A DNA stretch of 64,000 bases from Endozoicomonas sp965198415 (GCA_965198415.1 CBDAPN010000032.1:1364001-1428000); one strand, 5' to 3'. Shown: positions 27,063 to 35,125, counted from the first letter of the stretch. The notes: generated by a model from the sequence alone, not told the origin. Translations and numbers: made by a program.

Positions 27063-27087
27063 GCATACCCTATGGTTGAGAGTATGC
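27063..27087 (-). promoter_or_regulatory. Hairpin between pilin and usher genes
   Basis: On the plus strand GCATACCCT (27063-27071) and AGAGTATGC (27079-27087) form a 9-bp stem with one mismatch and a 7-base loop. It lies 28 bp beyond the pilin stop, in the direction of transcription. There is no T-run. An attenuator or mRNA-processing/stabilising site that keeps pilin above usher is a reasonable inference, common in pilus operons. Confidence 0.45.
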
Positions 27088-27114
27088 GTCAGGAGTCGCG
27101 GGAACGAGGCTGGG

Positions 27115-27645
27115 TCATTCAGGCGTTACAGTTAAAGTAACCGTGTCCGTGTATGTACCATCATTATCAGGAATCTGAGCTTTAGTTAACTTTACCCAAA
27201 TTGTTGATGAGTCGGTCGCGCAGTCATCTTTAGAAGCGGCCAATCCCCTTAACGGTAATCCAAATTGAAGCTGTGGGGCGGTATCTATTTTTGTAGCTTC
27301 ATTACCAATACCGTCAGCATAGTGGAGTGTGTATTCGGCTTTGTTTGTACCTGAGACTAATTCAAACGAACCCGAGGCATTTGCGGCAACGATTGAATAT
27401 GTAGTCGCCGTTGAGGTATCAACACATACATTATCCCAGGCAATCAAGTTACCGGCGCTGTCGGCAAATTGGGTCAACGTTATATCGTTAAGGTTTTTAA
27501 TTTGAATTGTGCCAGCTCTTTTGAAGTTGATATCAACCTTACCGGCTGAGGACGCACCTTCTGTACCCTGCTCGGTAGCAGCTAAAACTCCACCAGCCCC
27601 TAACAACCCCGCTGCAGCCAGCGCCAAAGATTTTAATGTTTTCAT
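27115..27645 (-). CDS. Major pilin subunit (CS1-like)
   Basis: 176 aa from ATG 27645, placed by AGGAAG 6 bases upstream. The signal peptide MKTLKSLALAAAGLLGAGGVLA is cleaved before ATEQ. The mature protein has GKVDINFKRAGTIQIKNLNDITL, then two cysteines (NVCVDT and DDCATD) likely forming one disulfide, and ends DTVTLTVTPE, a beta-strand suited to chaperone and donor-strand pairing. Small size, signal peptide and position upstream of the usher identify it as the main shaft subunit. The long AT-rich leader (27646 upward) likely carries the operon promoter. Exact pilus class is inferred from the usher. Confidence 0.8.
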   Translation of the reverse strand: MKTLKSLALAAAGLLGAGGVLAATEQGTEGASSAGKVDINFKRAGTIQIKNLNDITLTQFADSAGNLIAWDNVCVDTSTATTYSIVAANASGSFELVSGTNKAEYTLHYADGIGNEATKIDTAPQLQFGLPLRGLAASKDDCATDSSTIWVKLTKAQIPDNDGTYTDTVTLTVTPE

Positions 27646-28188
27646 TTTTATCTTCCTCATGCTTTTTACGTCTTTTTTATGGGTAGTTAATTCGTTTTTT
27701 TTGTTATATCTGAAGGCATAATTATTTGAGTTCAGGCATCTGGTGCTCGCTTAGAGCTGCACAACACATCAGCAATCATACAAAAGAAAATAATCAAGAA
27801 AAACCTTGCTGGTGCAAAAAGTACTTATTTTTCTTGAAGATTTCTGCACAATCCGCCCGATATAAGTTGTGATACCGTTTACTCTTTGCAATTAACCGTT
27901 GGGATGAGCTTGCTTTAGTGAACATTTCCTGCACTATTCTTAGAGGGAATCTTTTTTTTATGACTTATGGATTTGAGGCTTTTGACAATGGATCTGTCTC
28001 CCCACGACCATAACCGCAGTGACCGTAAACTCTCGGACTTCGGCTGCGGCGGCAACCTTCTTGCACTTATTCTCACTTTGGTAATGTTTCTCGGGTTTGC
28101 TCAAGCAGGTTAGCTTGTTTAACCCCTGATGCCATCCAACTCGCAGATGCTCTATGATGGGTGCACTGTTTAATTGTTGGACTAACCC
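27646..28188. other. Intergenic region between pilin and trmL
   Basis: 543 bp. It holds the pilin leader and promoter (minus strand, AT-rich, roughly 27650-27830) and a short open frame at 27988-28113 on the plus strand. No consensus promoter was clear enough to call. Confidence 0.5.
27988..28113 (+). CDS. Possible 41-aa single-pass membrane protein
   Basis: ATG 27988 opens a 41-codon frame ending at TAG 28113. The first half is polar (MDLSPHDHNRSDRKLSDFGC) and the second half is one hydrophobic segment (NLLALILTLVMFLGFAQAG), the layout of a small inner-membrane protein. GAGG lies about 9 bases before the ATG. It precedes trmL by 75 bp. No family is recognised, and it could be chance. Confidence 0.4.
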   Translation: MDLSPHDHNRSDRKLSDFGCGGNLLALILTLVMFLGFAQAG

Positions 28189-28653
28189 ATGCTTGATGTT
28201 GTGCTCTATCAGCCGGAAATCCCACCCAATACTGGCAATATTATTCGCCTTTGTGCCAATACCGGCTTTCGTTTGCATTTAATTGAACCCCTTGGCTTTG
28301 AGCTGGATGACCAGCGACTTAAACGCGCCGGGCTTGATTACCATGAATTTGCCAAGTTACAGATTCACCAAAACTACTCTGCTTTTCTCGAAAAGATGCA
28401 ACCAAAGCGTGTACTGGCATTAAGTACCAAAGGCACCAGCAACTACAGCCAGTGTGTTTTCAAAGAGGGCGATGCGCTGATGTTTGGGCCAGAAACCCGC
28501 GGACTTCCCACTCAAGTACTTGAATCCCTACCACCAGAGCAGGTGCTGCGTTTGCCTATGTTGCCCGACAGCCGCAGTTTGAATCTGTCTAACACGGTTG
28601 CCATTGTTGTTTATGAAGCTTGGCGGCAGCTGGGGTTTGGTGGTGGACGTTAG
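28189..28653 (+). CDS. trmL: tRNA (cytidine(34)-2'-O)-methyltransferase
   Basis: SPOUT-class methyltransferase that methylates the wobble nucleotide of tRNA-Leu isoacceptors. 154 aa, full length. Signatures: LYQPEIPPNTGNIIRLCANTG at the N-terminus, LIEPLGFELDDQRLKRAGLDY, FGPETRGLP (motif 2) and LPMLPDSRSLNLSNTVAIVVYEAWRQ (knot and SAM site). The end is close to the stop of secB on the other strand, an association also seen in Pseudomonas. Confidence 0.96.
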   Translation: MLDVVLYQPEIPPNTGNIIRLCANTGFRLHLIEPLGFELDDQRLKRAGLDYHEFAKLQIHQNYSAFLEKMQPKRVLALSTKGTSNYSQCVFKEGDALMFGPETRGLPTQVLESLPPEQVLRLPMLPDSRSLNLSNTVAIVVYEAWRQLGFGGGR

Positions 28654-28683
28654 GGGATTGGCCGGCCTGTATGGACGTAAAGA

Positions 28684-28705
28684 GGCAGCCCCGAACAGGG
28701 CCGCC
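28684..28705. terminator. Hairpin between convergent trmL and secB
   Basis: GGCAGCCC (28684-28691), loop CGAACA, GGGCCGCC (28698-28705), with one mismatch. It sits in the 60-bp gap between the two stops. No T-run, so only a tentative terminator. Confidence 0.4.
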
Positions 28706-28713
28706 GAGTCGGT

Positions 28714-29190
28714 TTAGTTAACCGCTTCAGATTGCTGCTGAGCCGCTTTTTGTTCACGGGCTTGCAAGTACAGTGCGTCAAAGTTAACGGGCGCCAGCAT
28801 GAGCGGAGGGAAGCTGCCCCGCAGTACCAGGTTGTCGATGGCTTCGCGGGCATAAGGGAAAAGAATGTTTGGGCAGAAGGCTCCTAGGGTGCGGTGCAGC
28901 TCTTCTTCTTCAAGACCTCTGGCCAGAAAGATTCCTGCCTGATGCACTTCGGTTACAAATGCAGTTTCTTTGCTGTTTTCTTCGCCGTTTTCAACGGTGA
29001 CGGTGAGGGACAGAACCACTTCGTACAGGCCTTCTTCCAGCGCACGGTTGTTGGTGCTGAGGTCTAGCTTAACTTCTGGCTGCCACTGCTTCTGAAACAT
29101 CTCTGGTGATTTTGGAGATTCAAAAGAGATGTCTTTTGTGTAAATACGCTGCAATGCAAACTGCGGCGCTTGTTGTTGATTCTCAGCCAT
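28714..29190 (-). CDS. secB: Protein-export chaperone SecB
   Basis: Tetrameric cytosolic chaperone that keeps preproteins unfolded and hands them to SecA. 158 aa. Family text: FALQRIYTKDISFESPKSP, the Leu/Val-rich strand VVLSLTVTVENGEE, QAGIFLARGL, the highly conserved LGAFCPNILFPYAREAI, and NLVLRGSFPPLMLAPVNFDALY. Start at ATG 29190 (MAENQQQ) rather than the ATG two codons upstream, because AGGAA would overlap the latter. Downstream of the rhodanese gene with a 44-bp gap, so likely co-transcribed. Supports export of the pilus and other secreted proteins in this window. Confidence 0.97.
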   Translation of the reverse strand: MAENQQQAPQFALQRIYTKDISFESPKSPEMFQKQWQPEVKLDLSTNNRALEEGLYEVVLSLTVTVENGEENSKETAFVTEVHQAGIFLARGLEEEELHRTLGAFCPNILFPYAREAIDNLVLRGSFPPLMLAPVNFDALYLQAREQKAAQQQSEAVN

Positions 29191-29234
29191 TGTCATTTCC
29201 TAAGTTATGGTGTGCTAAAAGGTGGGCTAAAAAA

Positions 29235-29651
29235 TTACTTTTTAACCACTGGCAGGCTGTCTGCAGTCCAAGTGGACATGCCGCCCCGTAACCTGACCAC
29301 ATTGGCAAAGCCTTCGACTCTCAGGGTTTTGCCGACACTGCCGCTGTGCTGACCCATGGCATCCACCACAATGATGGTTTTTTCACGGTACCCGGACAGC
29401 TCAGTGGCACGTTCTTTGATTTTGCTGAAAGGGATATTTATGGCGTTGACGATATGCCCTTTGGCGAAGTCTGCCTTTTCCCGAACATCAATAACCACAC
29501 CCTGCTCTTTGTTGACCAGCTGGGTCAGATGTGCACTGGAGATGCTCTGCCCACCCTTGCGCATTTCGGTTAAGGCCAGGGCGCTGACCAGAGCCGCCAA
29601 TCCGCCAACGTGCAGCGGGTGGTTCATTGCGAATTCTATAAACTGTTCCAT
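29235..29651 (-). CDS. Membrane-anchored rhodanese-like protein (YibN family)
   Basis: 138 aa: one N-terminal membrane segment (HVGGLAALVSALALTEM, ~15-30) and a rhodanese fold (VVIDVREKADFAKGHIVNAINIPF). The loop that holds the catalytic cysteine in active sulfurtransferases reads VVDAMGQHSGSV, with no cysteine at all, so sulfur transfer is unlikely; E. coli YibN likewise departs from the standard loop. In many gammaproteobacteria grxC sits between yibN and secB; here it is absent. It is upstream of secB and divergent from gpmI. Possible role near the membrane or the Sec machinery is inferred from context only. Confidence 0.88.
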   Translation of the reverse strand: MEQFIEFAMNHPLHVGGLAALVSALALTEMRKGGQSISSAHLTQLVNKEQGVVIDVREKADFAKGHIVNAINIPFSKIKERATELSGYREKTIIVVDAMGQHSGSVGKTLRVEGFANVVRLRGGMSTWTADSLPVVKK

Positions 29652-29977
29652 GCCGACAATTTGTCAATCTGAATATTGAGAGTTCGCAAGTATACTGATA
29701 CCACCCAAGGAAAGTAAGGGATGATGCTCCTGAATGGAAAATATTGCCATCTGATTCCGTGTGCGGACGTACAAAAAGTCGTCAGAAAGCTAAAATAAAT
29801 GGTGTAGATAACGTTGGTAGTCTGTAGCGAAAAACATCATATTAACGCAGAAATTCTCATAACTTGCCGCTATTTAACTGCATCTGATGTGATAGCTTGC
29901 AAACGCTGACAATTCGCTGGAAACCAATGGCAAAGCCAGTAAAATGCTAATCATTCTATTTACCAAGGTTAAAAGTC
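29652..29977. other. Intergenic region between rhodanese and gpmI
   Basis: 326 bp between divergent genes. It must contain promoters for both, but I see no clear -35/-10 pair, operator or RNA structure. Confidence 0.5.
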
Positions 29978-31513
29978 ATGACTGCTAATCGCACCCCCAC
30001 GGCACTGATTATCCTTGATGGCTACGGCTATCGTGAAGAGAAAGAGAGCAATGCCGTTCTAGGAGCTAGTACGCCGGAGATGGATCGTCTCTGGAAGGAG
30101 AGCTCCCACAGTTTTATCTCCGGTTCGGGCATGGATGTTGGCTTGCCTGAGGGTCAAATGGGCAACAGTGAAGTGGGGCACATGAACCTCGGTGCCGGGC
30201 GTGTGGTGTACCAAGAGCTAACGCGCATCACCAAAGCCATTAAAGAGGGTGACTTTTATAACAACGAAGTTTTTACCTCCTTGGTGGATAAGGCCATCAA
30301 CGCCGGTAAAGCGGTGCACATTATGGGGTTGTTGTCGCCCGGTGGTGTCCACAGCCATGAGGATCATATTCACGCAATGGTTGAGTTGGCCGCCGGCCGT
30401 GGTGCCAAAGAGGTGTACGTGCACGCATTTCTTGATGGCCGGGACACACCACCTCGCAGTGCTGAATCGTCTCTGGATAAACTGGACACACTGCTCAAAG
30501 AAAAAGGCATTGGCCGCATTGCCAGCCTCATTGGCCGCTACTACGCTATGGATCGGGACAACCGCTGGGAGCGCGTGCAACAAGCTTACGAGCTAATCAC
30601 CGACGGCACGGCGGAGTTCTCCGCTGCCACCGCTGTCGAAGGTTTGAGAGCCGCCTATGAGCGTGACGAAAACGACGAGTTTGTAAAAGCCACTGTCATT
30701 GGCAACGAGCCTGCCCGATTAGCCGATGGCGACGCGCTGTTTTTTATGAACTTTCGCGCTGACCGTGCCCGGGAAATTACCCGTGCTTTTGTCAATAACG
30801 ATTTCGATGGTTTTAAACGCAGCCGCGTACCAGCACTGGCCGGTTTTGTCATGCTGACGCAATACGCTGCCGATATCGACACCCCGTGTGCATTCCCACC
30901 TAAAGAGCTGGTGAATACCCTCGGTGAGTACATGGAAAAGCTGGGCAAAAAACAGCTCCGTATTGCTGAAACCGAAAAATACGCCCATGTAACGTTCTTT
31001 TTCAGTGGTGGTCGTGAAGAGCCTTTTGCTGGGGAAAAGCGGGTATTGGTGGCCTCCCCACAAGTGGCAACCTACGACTTACAGCCAGAAATGAGCGCCC
31101 CAGAAGTGACCGACCGACTGATACAGGAGATTCGCTCCGGTGAGCACGACCTGATCATCTGTAACTTCGCCAACTGTGACATGGTGGGTCATACCGGCGA
31201 TTACGCCGCTACGGTCAAAGCGGTAGAGGCGGTTGATGAAAGTGTTGGCCGTGTTGTGGCGGCTCTGGCGGAAGTCGACGGCCAATGTCTGATTACTGCC
31301 GACCATGGCAACGCCGAACAAATGGAAGACCCAAACACCGGTCAGGCTCATACGGCTCACACCTGCGAACTGGTGCCGCTGATTTACGTCGGCCCGCAAC
31401 AGGTCACGCTGAAAGACGGTATTTTGTCAGACCTCGCCCCAACGCTGTTGGCTCTAATGCACATTGAGCAGCCAAAAGAAATGTCAGGGCAGTCTTTGTG
31501 GGTTAACAAGTGA
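29978..31513 (+). CDS. gpmI: 2,3-bisphosphoglycerate-independent phosphoglycerate mutase
   Basis: Manganese-dependent glycolytic enzyme interconverting 3- and 2-phosphoglycerate. 511 aa, typical length. Alkaline-phosphatase superfamily metal residues in LIILDGYGYRE and CLITADHGNAEQM; phosphoserine nucleophile in GQMGNSEVGHMNLGAG; inserted substrate domain with HAFLDGRDTPPRSA and RYYAMDRDNRWERV. AAGG lies upstream of ATG 29978. Divergent from the yibN-secB pair, a conserved neighbourhood in gammaproteobacteria. Directly after its stop begins the IS605-like structured end. Confidence 0.97.
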   Translation: MTANRTPTALIILDGYGYREEKESNAVLGASTPEMDRLWKESSHSFISGSGMDVGLPEGQMGNSEVGHMNLGAGRVVYQELTRITKAIKEGDFYNNEVFTSLVDKAINAGKAVHIMGLLSPGGVHSHEDHIHAMVELAAGRGAKEVYVHAFLDGRDTPPRSAESSLDKLDTLLKEKGIGRIASLIGRYYAMDRDNRWERVQQAYELITDGTAEFSAATAVEGLRAAYERDENDEFVKATVIGNEPARLADGDALFFMNFRADRAREITRAFVNNDFDGFKRSRVPALAGFVMLTQYAADIDTPCAFPPKELVNTLGEYMEKLGKKQLRIAETEKYAHVTFFFSGGREEPFAGEKRVLVASPQVATYDLQPEMSAPEVTDRLIQEIRSGEHDLIICNFANCDMVGHTGDYAATVKAVEAVDESVGRVVAALAEVDGQCLITADHGNAEQMEDPNTGQAHTAHTCELVPLIYVGPQQVTLKDGILSDLAPTLLALMHIEQPKEMSGQSLWVNK

Positions 31514-31640
31514 CATACTCCCTCCACTAAATCGGCTTGCCGATTCTAGTGGAGGCTTCTAATCGGAATGGAGAATTCCGCAAGGTTCGTTAAAGAACCC
31601 CGCCGAAGACGTGAACGGTGGAGCCTTTCCATGTAATCAA
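31511..31640 (-). mobile_element. Solo IS200/IS605-like structured end (possible omegaRNA scaffold remnant)
   Basis: A compact block of hairpins starts at the gpmI stop. The main one pairs CCTCCACTA (31521-31529) with TAGTGGAGG (31547-31555) and, inside it, AATCGGC (31530-31536) with GCCGATT (31539-31545), one base bulged. Next come CGGAAT/ATTCCG (31564-31569 and 31575-31580) and GGTTC/GAACC (31584-31588 and 31595-31599), then a weaker pair near 31602-31619. Subterminal imperfect palindromes without terminal inverted repeats are typical of IS200/IS605 ends, where the tnpB-side end also encodes the omegaRNA. No tnpA or tnpB is attached. Minus strand assigned because that order (small hairpins, then the large one at the edge) fits a tnpB-side end; this orientation is inference. 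Confidence 0.5.
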
Positions 31641-31675
31641 TCATAATCCCGCAACCAAGTAGTAAGGCCCCTGCC

Positions 31676-32530
31676 ATGAGAAGCACTTATCGACTATTAA
31701 TTTCGTGCCCCGACGCCCACGGAATCACCGCCGCCATCAGCCAGTTTATTGCCAATTATGGCGGTTGGATTGAAGACTCTTTCCAGCACTCAGACCCGGT
31801 GACTGGTCGCTTTTACGTCAGGCACGAGATTCGCAAAGACAGCCTGAATATTGACTTTGCCGAGTTCCAGCGACAGTTTACGGTCGTTGCCGAACAACTG
31901 AACCTGTCTTGGATTGCCAGAGACTCCGACGTCAATCAGCGCGTTGCTCTGCTGGCCAGCAAAAAGGCTCACTGCCTTTCGGACCTTTTGTACCGCTGGC
32001 GCAGTGGTGATTTGCAGATGGATATCCCCTGCGTGATCTCCAACCATGATGACCTTCGCAGTTACGTTGAATGGCACGGCATTCCCTATCACCACATACC
32101 CATCACTAAAGACAATAAGCCCGAGGCTTACGGTGAAATGAAGGCATTGCTGGCGAGTTATGCGGTCGATACCGTTGTTCTTGCCCGCTATATGCAAGTC
32201 ATGCCTGCAGAGCTTTGTGAGACCTACAAAAATCGACTGATTAACATCCATCACAGTTTTTTGCCCTCTTTTGTTGGCGCCAAACCCTATCACCAGGCTT
32301 ATGATCGTGGTGTCAAGCTAATTGGCGCCACTTGCCACTACGTGACCGAAGAGCTCGATGCAGGGCCGATCATTGAGCAGGATGTAGTGCGTGTAAAGCA
32401 CAGCCATCTACCGGAGGATATGGTTCGCCTCGGTAAAGATGTGGAAAAAAGTGTGCTGTCCAGAGGCTTGCGTTACCACCTTGAAGACCGTGTTATTGTG
32501 GACGAAAACAAAACCGTTATTTTGGAGTAA
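31676..32530 (+). CDS. purU: Formyltetrahydrofolate deformylase
   Basis: Hydrolyses 10-formyl-THF to formate and THF, balancing one-carbon pools and feeding PurT. 284 aa. N-terminal ACT domain (LISCPDAHGITAAISQFIANYGGWI) and C-terminal formyl hydrolase domain with NHDDLRSYVEWHGIPYHHIP, VLARYMQVMPAELC, NIHHSFLPSFVGAKPYHQAY (catalytic His and Asn region) and GATCHYVTEELDAGPIIEQD (catalytic Asp). AAGG before ATG 31676. It lies 65 bp upstream of a peptide deformylase-like gene on the same strand; both act on formyl groups. Confidence 0.96.
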   Translation: MRSTYRLLISCPDAHGITAAISQFIANYGGWIEDSFQHSDPVTGRFYVRHEIRKDSLNIDFAEFQRQFTVVAEQLNLSWIARDSDVNQRVALLASKKAHCLSDLLYRWRSGDLQMDIPCVISNHDDLRSYVEWHGIPYHHIPITKDNKPEAYGEMKALLASYAVDTVVLARYMQVMPAELCETYKNRLINIHHSFLPSFVGAKPYHQAYDRGVKLIGATCHYVTEELDAGPIIEQDVVRVKHSHLPEDMVRLGKDVEKSVLSRGLRYHLEDRVIVDENKTVILE

Positions 32531-32594
32531 TCTGTCGTCTACAAAACAGCACGTCCCTGAGCAGGTTGCACTGACATAAACGAGGTTAACAGTA

Positions 32595-33197
32595 ATGCGA
32601 CTACCACAGCACCCCGATTTGGTGATTATTGGAAACCCTCTGTTGTTCCAACAACAACTGCAAGTCAATGTCCAGGATATAAACAGCAAAGATTTTCAGC
32701 ATAACCTGCGAATCTTGCATAAAAGGCAGAGAGAAGCCGGTGGTATTGGTATTGCTGCGCCACAAATTGGCTGGAATGCGAGGGTTTTGTGCGTTGGTAT
32801 TGCAGACGGTGGCAATAACCGTTACTCCACAGCGGTACCACTGTCGTTCTGGATTAACCCACAAATTATTCAGACCAGTAAAGAGACGTGCTGGGCCTGG
32901 GAGGGCTGTCTTTCAGTACCGGGCATGCGTGGCTGGGTCAACAGGCCAACGAGCGTTAAAGTTCAAGGGTTTAATGAGCAGGGGGAAAGCACTGAGGCTG
33001 TTCTTGATGGTTTTTCGGCTCGGGTCATGCTTCATGAGATGGATCATCTGAACGGCATTCTATTTCCTGAGCGGGTAGACGAAGCCAAACTGCTGATTCC
33101 TGAGCAGTCAATGGAGTTTCAGAACCGCTGGCCAGACCACTGGCCAACAGAGAATGCCCGCATCACGTTACCGGGTTGCTTCTCTATCAATCGCTGA
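32595..33197 (+). CDS. Peptide deformylase family protein
   Basis: 200 aa metallohydrolase with all three deformylase motifs: GGIGIAAPQIG (motif 1), WEGCLSVPG (motif 2, metal Cys) and LHEMDHLNG (HExxH, two metal His and the catalytic Glu). Removes N-formyl from nascent proteins if it acts like Def. It is longer than typical E. coli-type Def (about 169 aa) and more diverged; this may be a second copy, as many gammaproteobacteria carry a standard def next to fmt, which is not in this window. GAGG before ATG 32595. Likely co-transcribed with purU. Confidence 0.9.
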   Translation: MRLPQHPDLVIIGNPLLFQQQLQVNVQDINSKDFQHNLRILHKRQREAGGIGIAAPQIGWNARVLCVGIADGGNNRYSTAVPLSFWINPQIIQTSKETCWAWEGCLSVPGMRGWVNRPTSVKVQGFNEQGESTEAVLDGFSARVMLHEMDHLNGILFPERVDEAKLLIPEQSMEFQNRWPDHWPTENARITLPGCFSINR

Positions 33198-33256
33198 AAG
33201 CAATTTGCGAAGTTTTTGCACTCCAATTAAGGCAGATTTAACCAGTAGGCGCCCAG

Positions 33257-33289
33257 GGGTCGTCCAGACCGGGTCGCCCAGATGGGCGA
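33257..33289 (+). repeat. 14-bp GC-rich tandem repeat (copy A)
   Basis: Two near-identical 14-bp units, GGGTCGTCCAGACC (33257-33270) and GGGTCGCCCAGATG (33271-33284), preceded by a degenerate partial unit. The second unit also forms a short hairpin, TCGCCC (33274-33279) with GGGCGA (33284-33289). The same unit, consensus GGGTCGYCYAGAYS, recurs on the minus strand at 60661-60699. It lies between convergent genes. Confidence 0.6.
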
Positions 33290-33314
33290 TGCTCCCGAAC
33301 AACCTACAAACAAA

Positions 33315-33521
33315 TCAGTTAAGCGAGTCCGAAACCGCTGCGCTGAAAACACCAAGCACCATTGCCACCAGACTGATGCCTCCACCAGAGGTCAAGGATT
33401 CCCACAATGAGGCTTGCTCAACCGTAAAATAGTAAACAGAGCCTGACATCAGCCAAGCCCACCAAAACCCCAGTGAAGCAATGGCCGTTAGTCGAAAACC
33501 CGTTGATATCATTGTTTTCAT
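33315..33521 (-). CDS. Small two-pass membrane protein
   Basis: 68 aa, not recognised. Two hydrophobic segments: TAIASLGFWWAWLMSGSVYYF (~12-32) and GGISLVAMVLGVFSAAV (~47-63), joined by a short acidic loop. GGGGAAG lies 8 bases before ATG 33521, a strong ribosome site, which favours a real gene. It is downstream of the ubiF-like gene's direction (that gene ends at 33688), but read separately. Function unknown. Confidence 0.6.
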   Translation of the reverse strand: MKTMISTGFRLTAIASLGFWWAWLMSGSVYYFTVEQASLWESLTSGGGISLVAMVLGVFSAAVSDSLN

Positions 33522-33687
33522 TTTGTAGCTTCCCCAAGCAGTTGAATTCCGTGAGCATCTTATGCCTCTAACAGCTGCAACGGCATCAGGGTTTTACGCA
33601 ATGCAATCCGTGTATATCTCATTTACGGGGTTTTACCGTTTGGTTACAGCAATTTTGAATTAGTCTGCCGGCTTCTGCCTTCACCAA

Positions 33688-34968
33688 TCACTGTGGCTTT
33701 TTATTGCTCTGATTTGCCAGTCTCGGCTGTTTACCCGTAATACCCATGGCGTACTTCATTACCTGATTAACCGCAGGGGTAAATCGACCCGCAACGCCGA
33801 GTCCAACATTACGCAATAGCTGCATAGGGCGATTGTGATTACTAAAGGCATGGTAAAACCCGTCCATAATATTCATCATCAACGCATTATTTTTTTGCCT
33901 TGCTTTTTCGTAGTGGGCAAGAACCGTTGGGTTACCAAGGTTTTCACCGGATTGAAAAGCGTCAACGAGGGTTTCAATCAGCCAAGCGGCATCCTGAAAG
34001 CCCAGATTTACGCCCTGCCCGGCCAGCGGGTTAATGGTGTGAGCGGCATCCCCTGCCAACACCACGGAGGGTTGGTAATAGGAAGAGGCGTGACGCCGGG
34101 CAATAGGAAAGGCGCCCCGCTCAATTAACCGGATAATATTCGGCAGTTCAGAGGGGAAGGTTGCCATTAACGTTTTAATAAACGACGCACCATTGATAGA
34201 TAAAAGACGACGCACGTTTTCTGGATGATTATACCAAACGACAGACGCATAACTTTTGCCGTCTATATCAGGCAGAGGCAAAAATGCTTCCGGGCCGGTG
34301 GGAGTGAAAGCCTGCCAAGTAATATCCTGACAACCGCCGCTAATCTCAACCGTTGCAACCAGACATTGCTGCTCATAGTCCCTCTGCTCCATAGCGAGCC
34401 CCGCTGCCTGCCGAACTTTGGAGGTGGCACCGTCGGCACCCACCAGCAGATCGCCATAAAAACACTTTCCGTCGCTTAATTCTATAAAGGGTTTTGATGG
34501 TGCAGTGTGAATTTTTCGTATATCTGCCGGACAGAAAAACGTAACAGATGGGTACGCTTTCAAGGCTTCCAGTAGCGCTAGCTGAGTCACACGGTTTTCA
34601 ACAATGTAACCTAACTGCGGACGATGGATTTGACCGGCATCAAAGGTGACTCGGTTCATGGTTGAATTTTGCAAAAAGCCGGGTAGCTTCTCCCAAACCG
34701 CCATGCGCCGATAGGGAGTCATGCGCTGTATGTGTGGCCAGGCACCGAGATTCTCAAGAATCGCCTGCGATGCAGCACTGAGCGCTGAGACGCGCAATTG
34801 TGGCAGCGCATTGGCAGGTAACGGGTCTGGTTGACTGTGATCGAACAACGCAACAGATATGCCCTGCTGCCCGAGACCACAGGCGATCGCAGCACCAACC
34901 ATGCCACCGCCAACGATCAATACCTCAAAGTGTTGTCCACTCACGTTCTGTTTGGAGTTTGTTGTCAT
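33688..34968 (-). CDS. UbiF/UbiH-family FAD monooxygenase
   Basis: Flavin monooxygenase of ubiquinone biosynthesis, hydroxylating an aromatic ring intermediate. About 426 aa from ATG 34968. FAD fold VLIVGGGMVGAAIACGLGQ, LRVSALSAASQAILENLGAW, GADGATSKVRQAAGL and the second FAD motif LAGDAAHTINPLAGQGVNLGFQDA. The text PQLRVSAL and RRMAVWEK fits UbiF (C6 hydroxylase), and I think UbiF likelier than UbiH or UbiI, but cannot separate them without alignment. Starts at TTG 35031 or ATG 34989 are also open; none has a clear ribosome site. It functions in the cytoplasm or peripherally in the Ubi complex. Confidence 0.85.
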   Translation of the reverse strand: MTTNSKQNVSGQHFEVLIVGGGMVGAAIACGLGQQGISVALFDHSQPDPLPANALPQLRVSALSAASQAILENLGAWPHIQRMTPYRRMAVWEKLPGFLQNSTMNRVTFDAGQIHRPQLGYIVENRVTQLALLEALKAYPSVTFFCPADIRKIHTAPSKPFIELSDGKCFYGDLLVGADGATSKVRQAAGLAMEQRDYEQQCLVATVEISGGCQDITWQAFTPTGPEAFLPLPDIDGKSYASVVWYNHPENVRRLLSINGASFIKTLMATFPSELPNIIRLIERGAFPIARRHASSYYQPSVVLAGDAAHTINPLAGQGVNLGFQDAAWLIETLVDAFQSGENLGNPTVLAHYEKARQKNNALMMNIMDGFYHAFSNHNRPMQLLRNVGLGVAGRFTPAVNQVMKYAMGITGKQPRLANQSNKKPQ

Positions 34969-35125
34969 AAGTGCGCTGCCAGCTAACATCGTGCAGGGCG
35001 TGATCTTTTCATCGCAGATATAAATAGTCAAACGGTGTGAGCTGATGACAGCGCCGATCAGCCGTTAAACATTTTGACAAATCCGGTAAGGGCGTGGCGT
35101 TTATAGTCAGTAAAACCCCAAACGC

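Noticed and set aside
27958..28278. 106-codon minus-strand frame over the trmL start
   Set aside because: Overlaps the conserved N-terminus of trmL and has no ribosome site.
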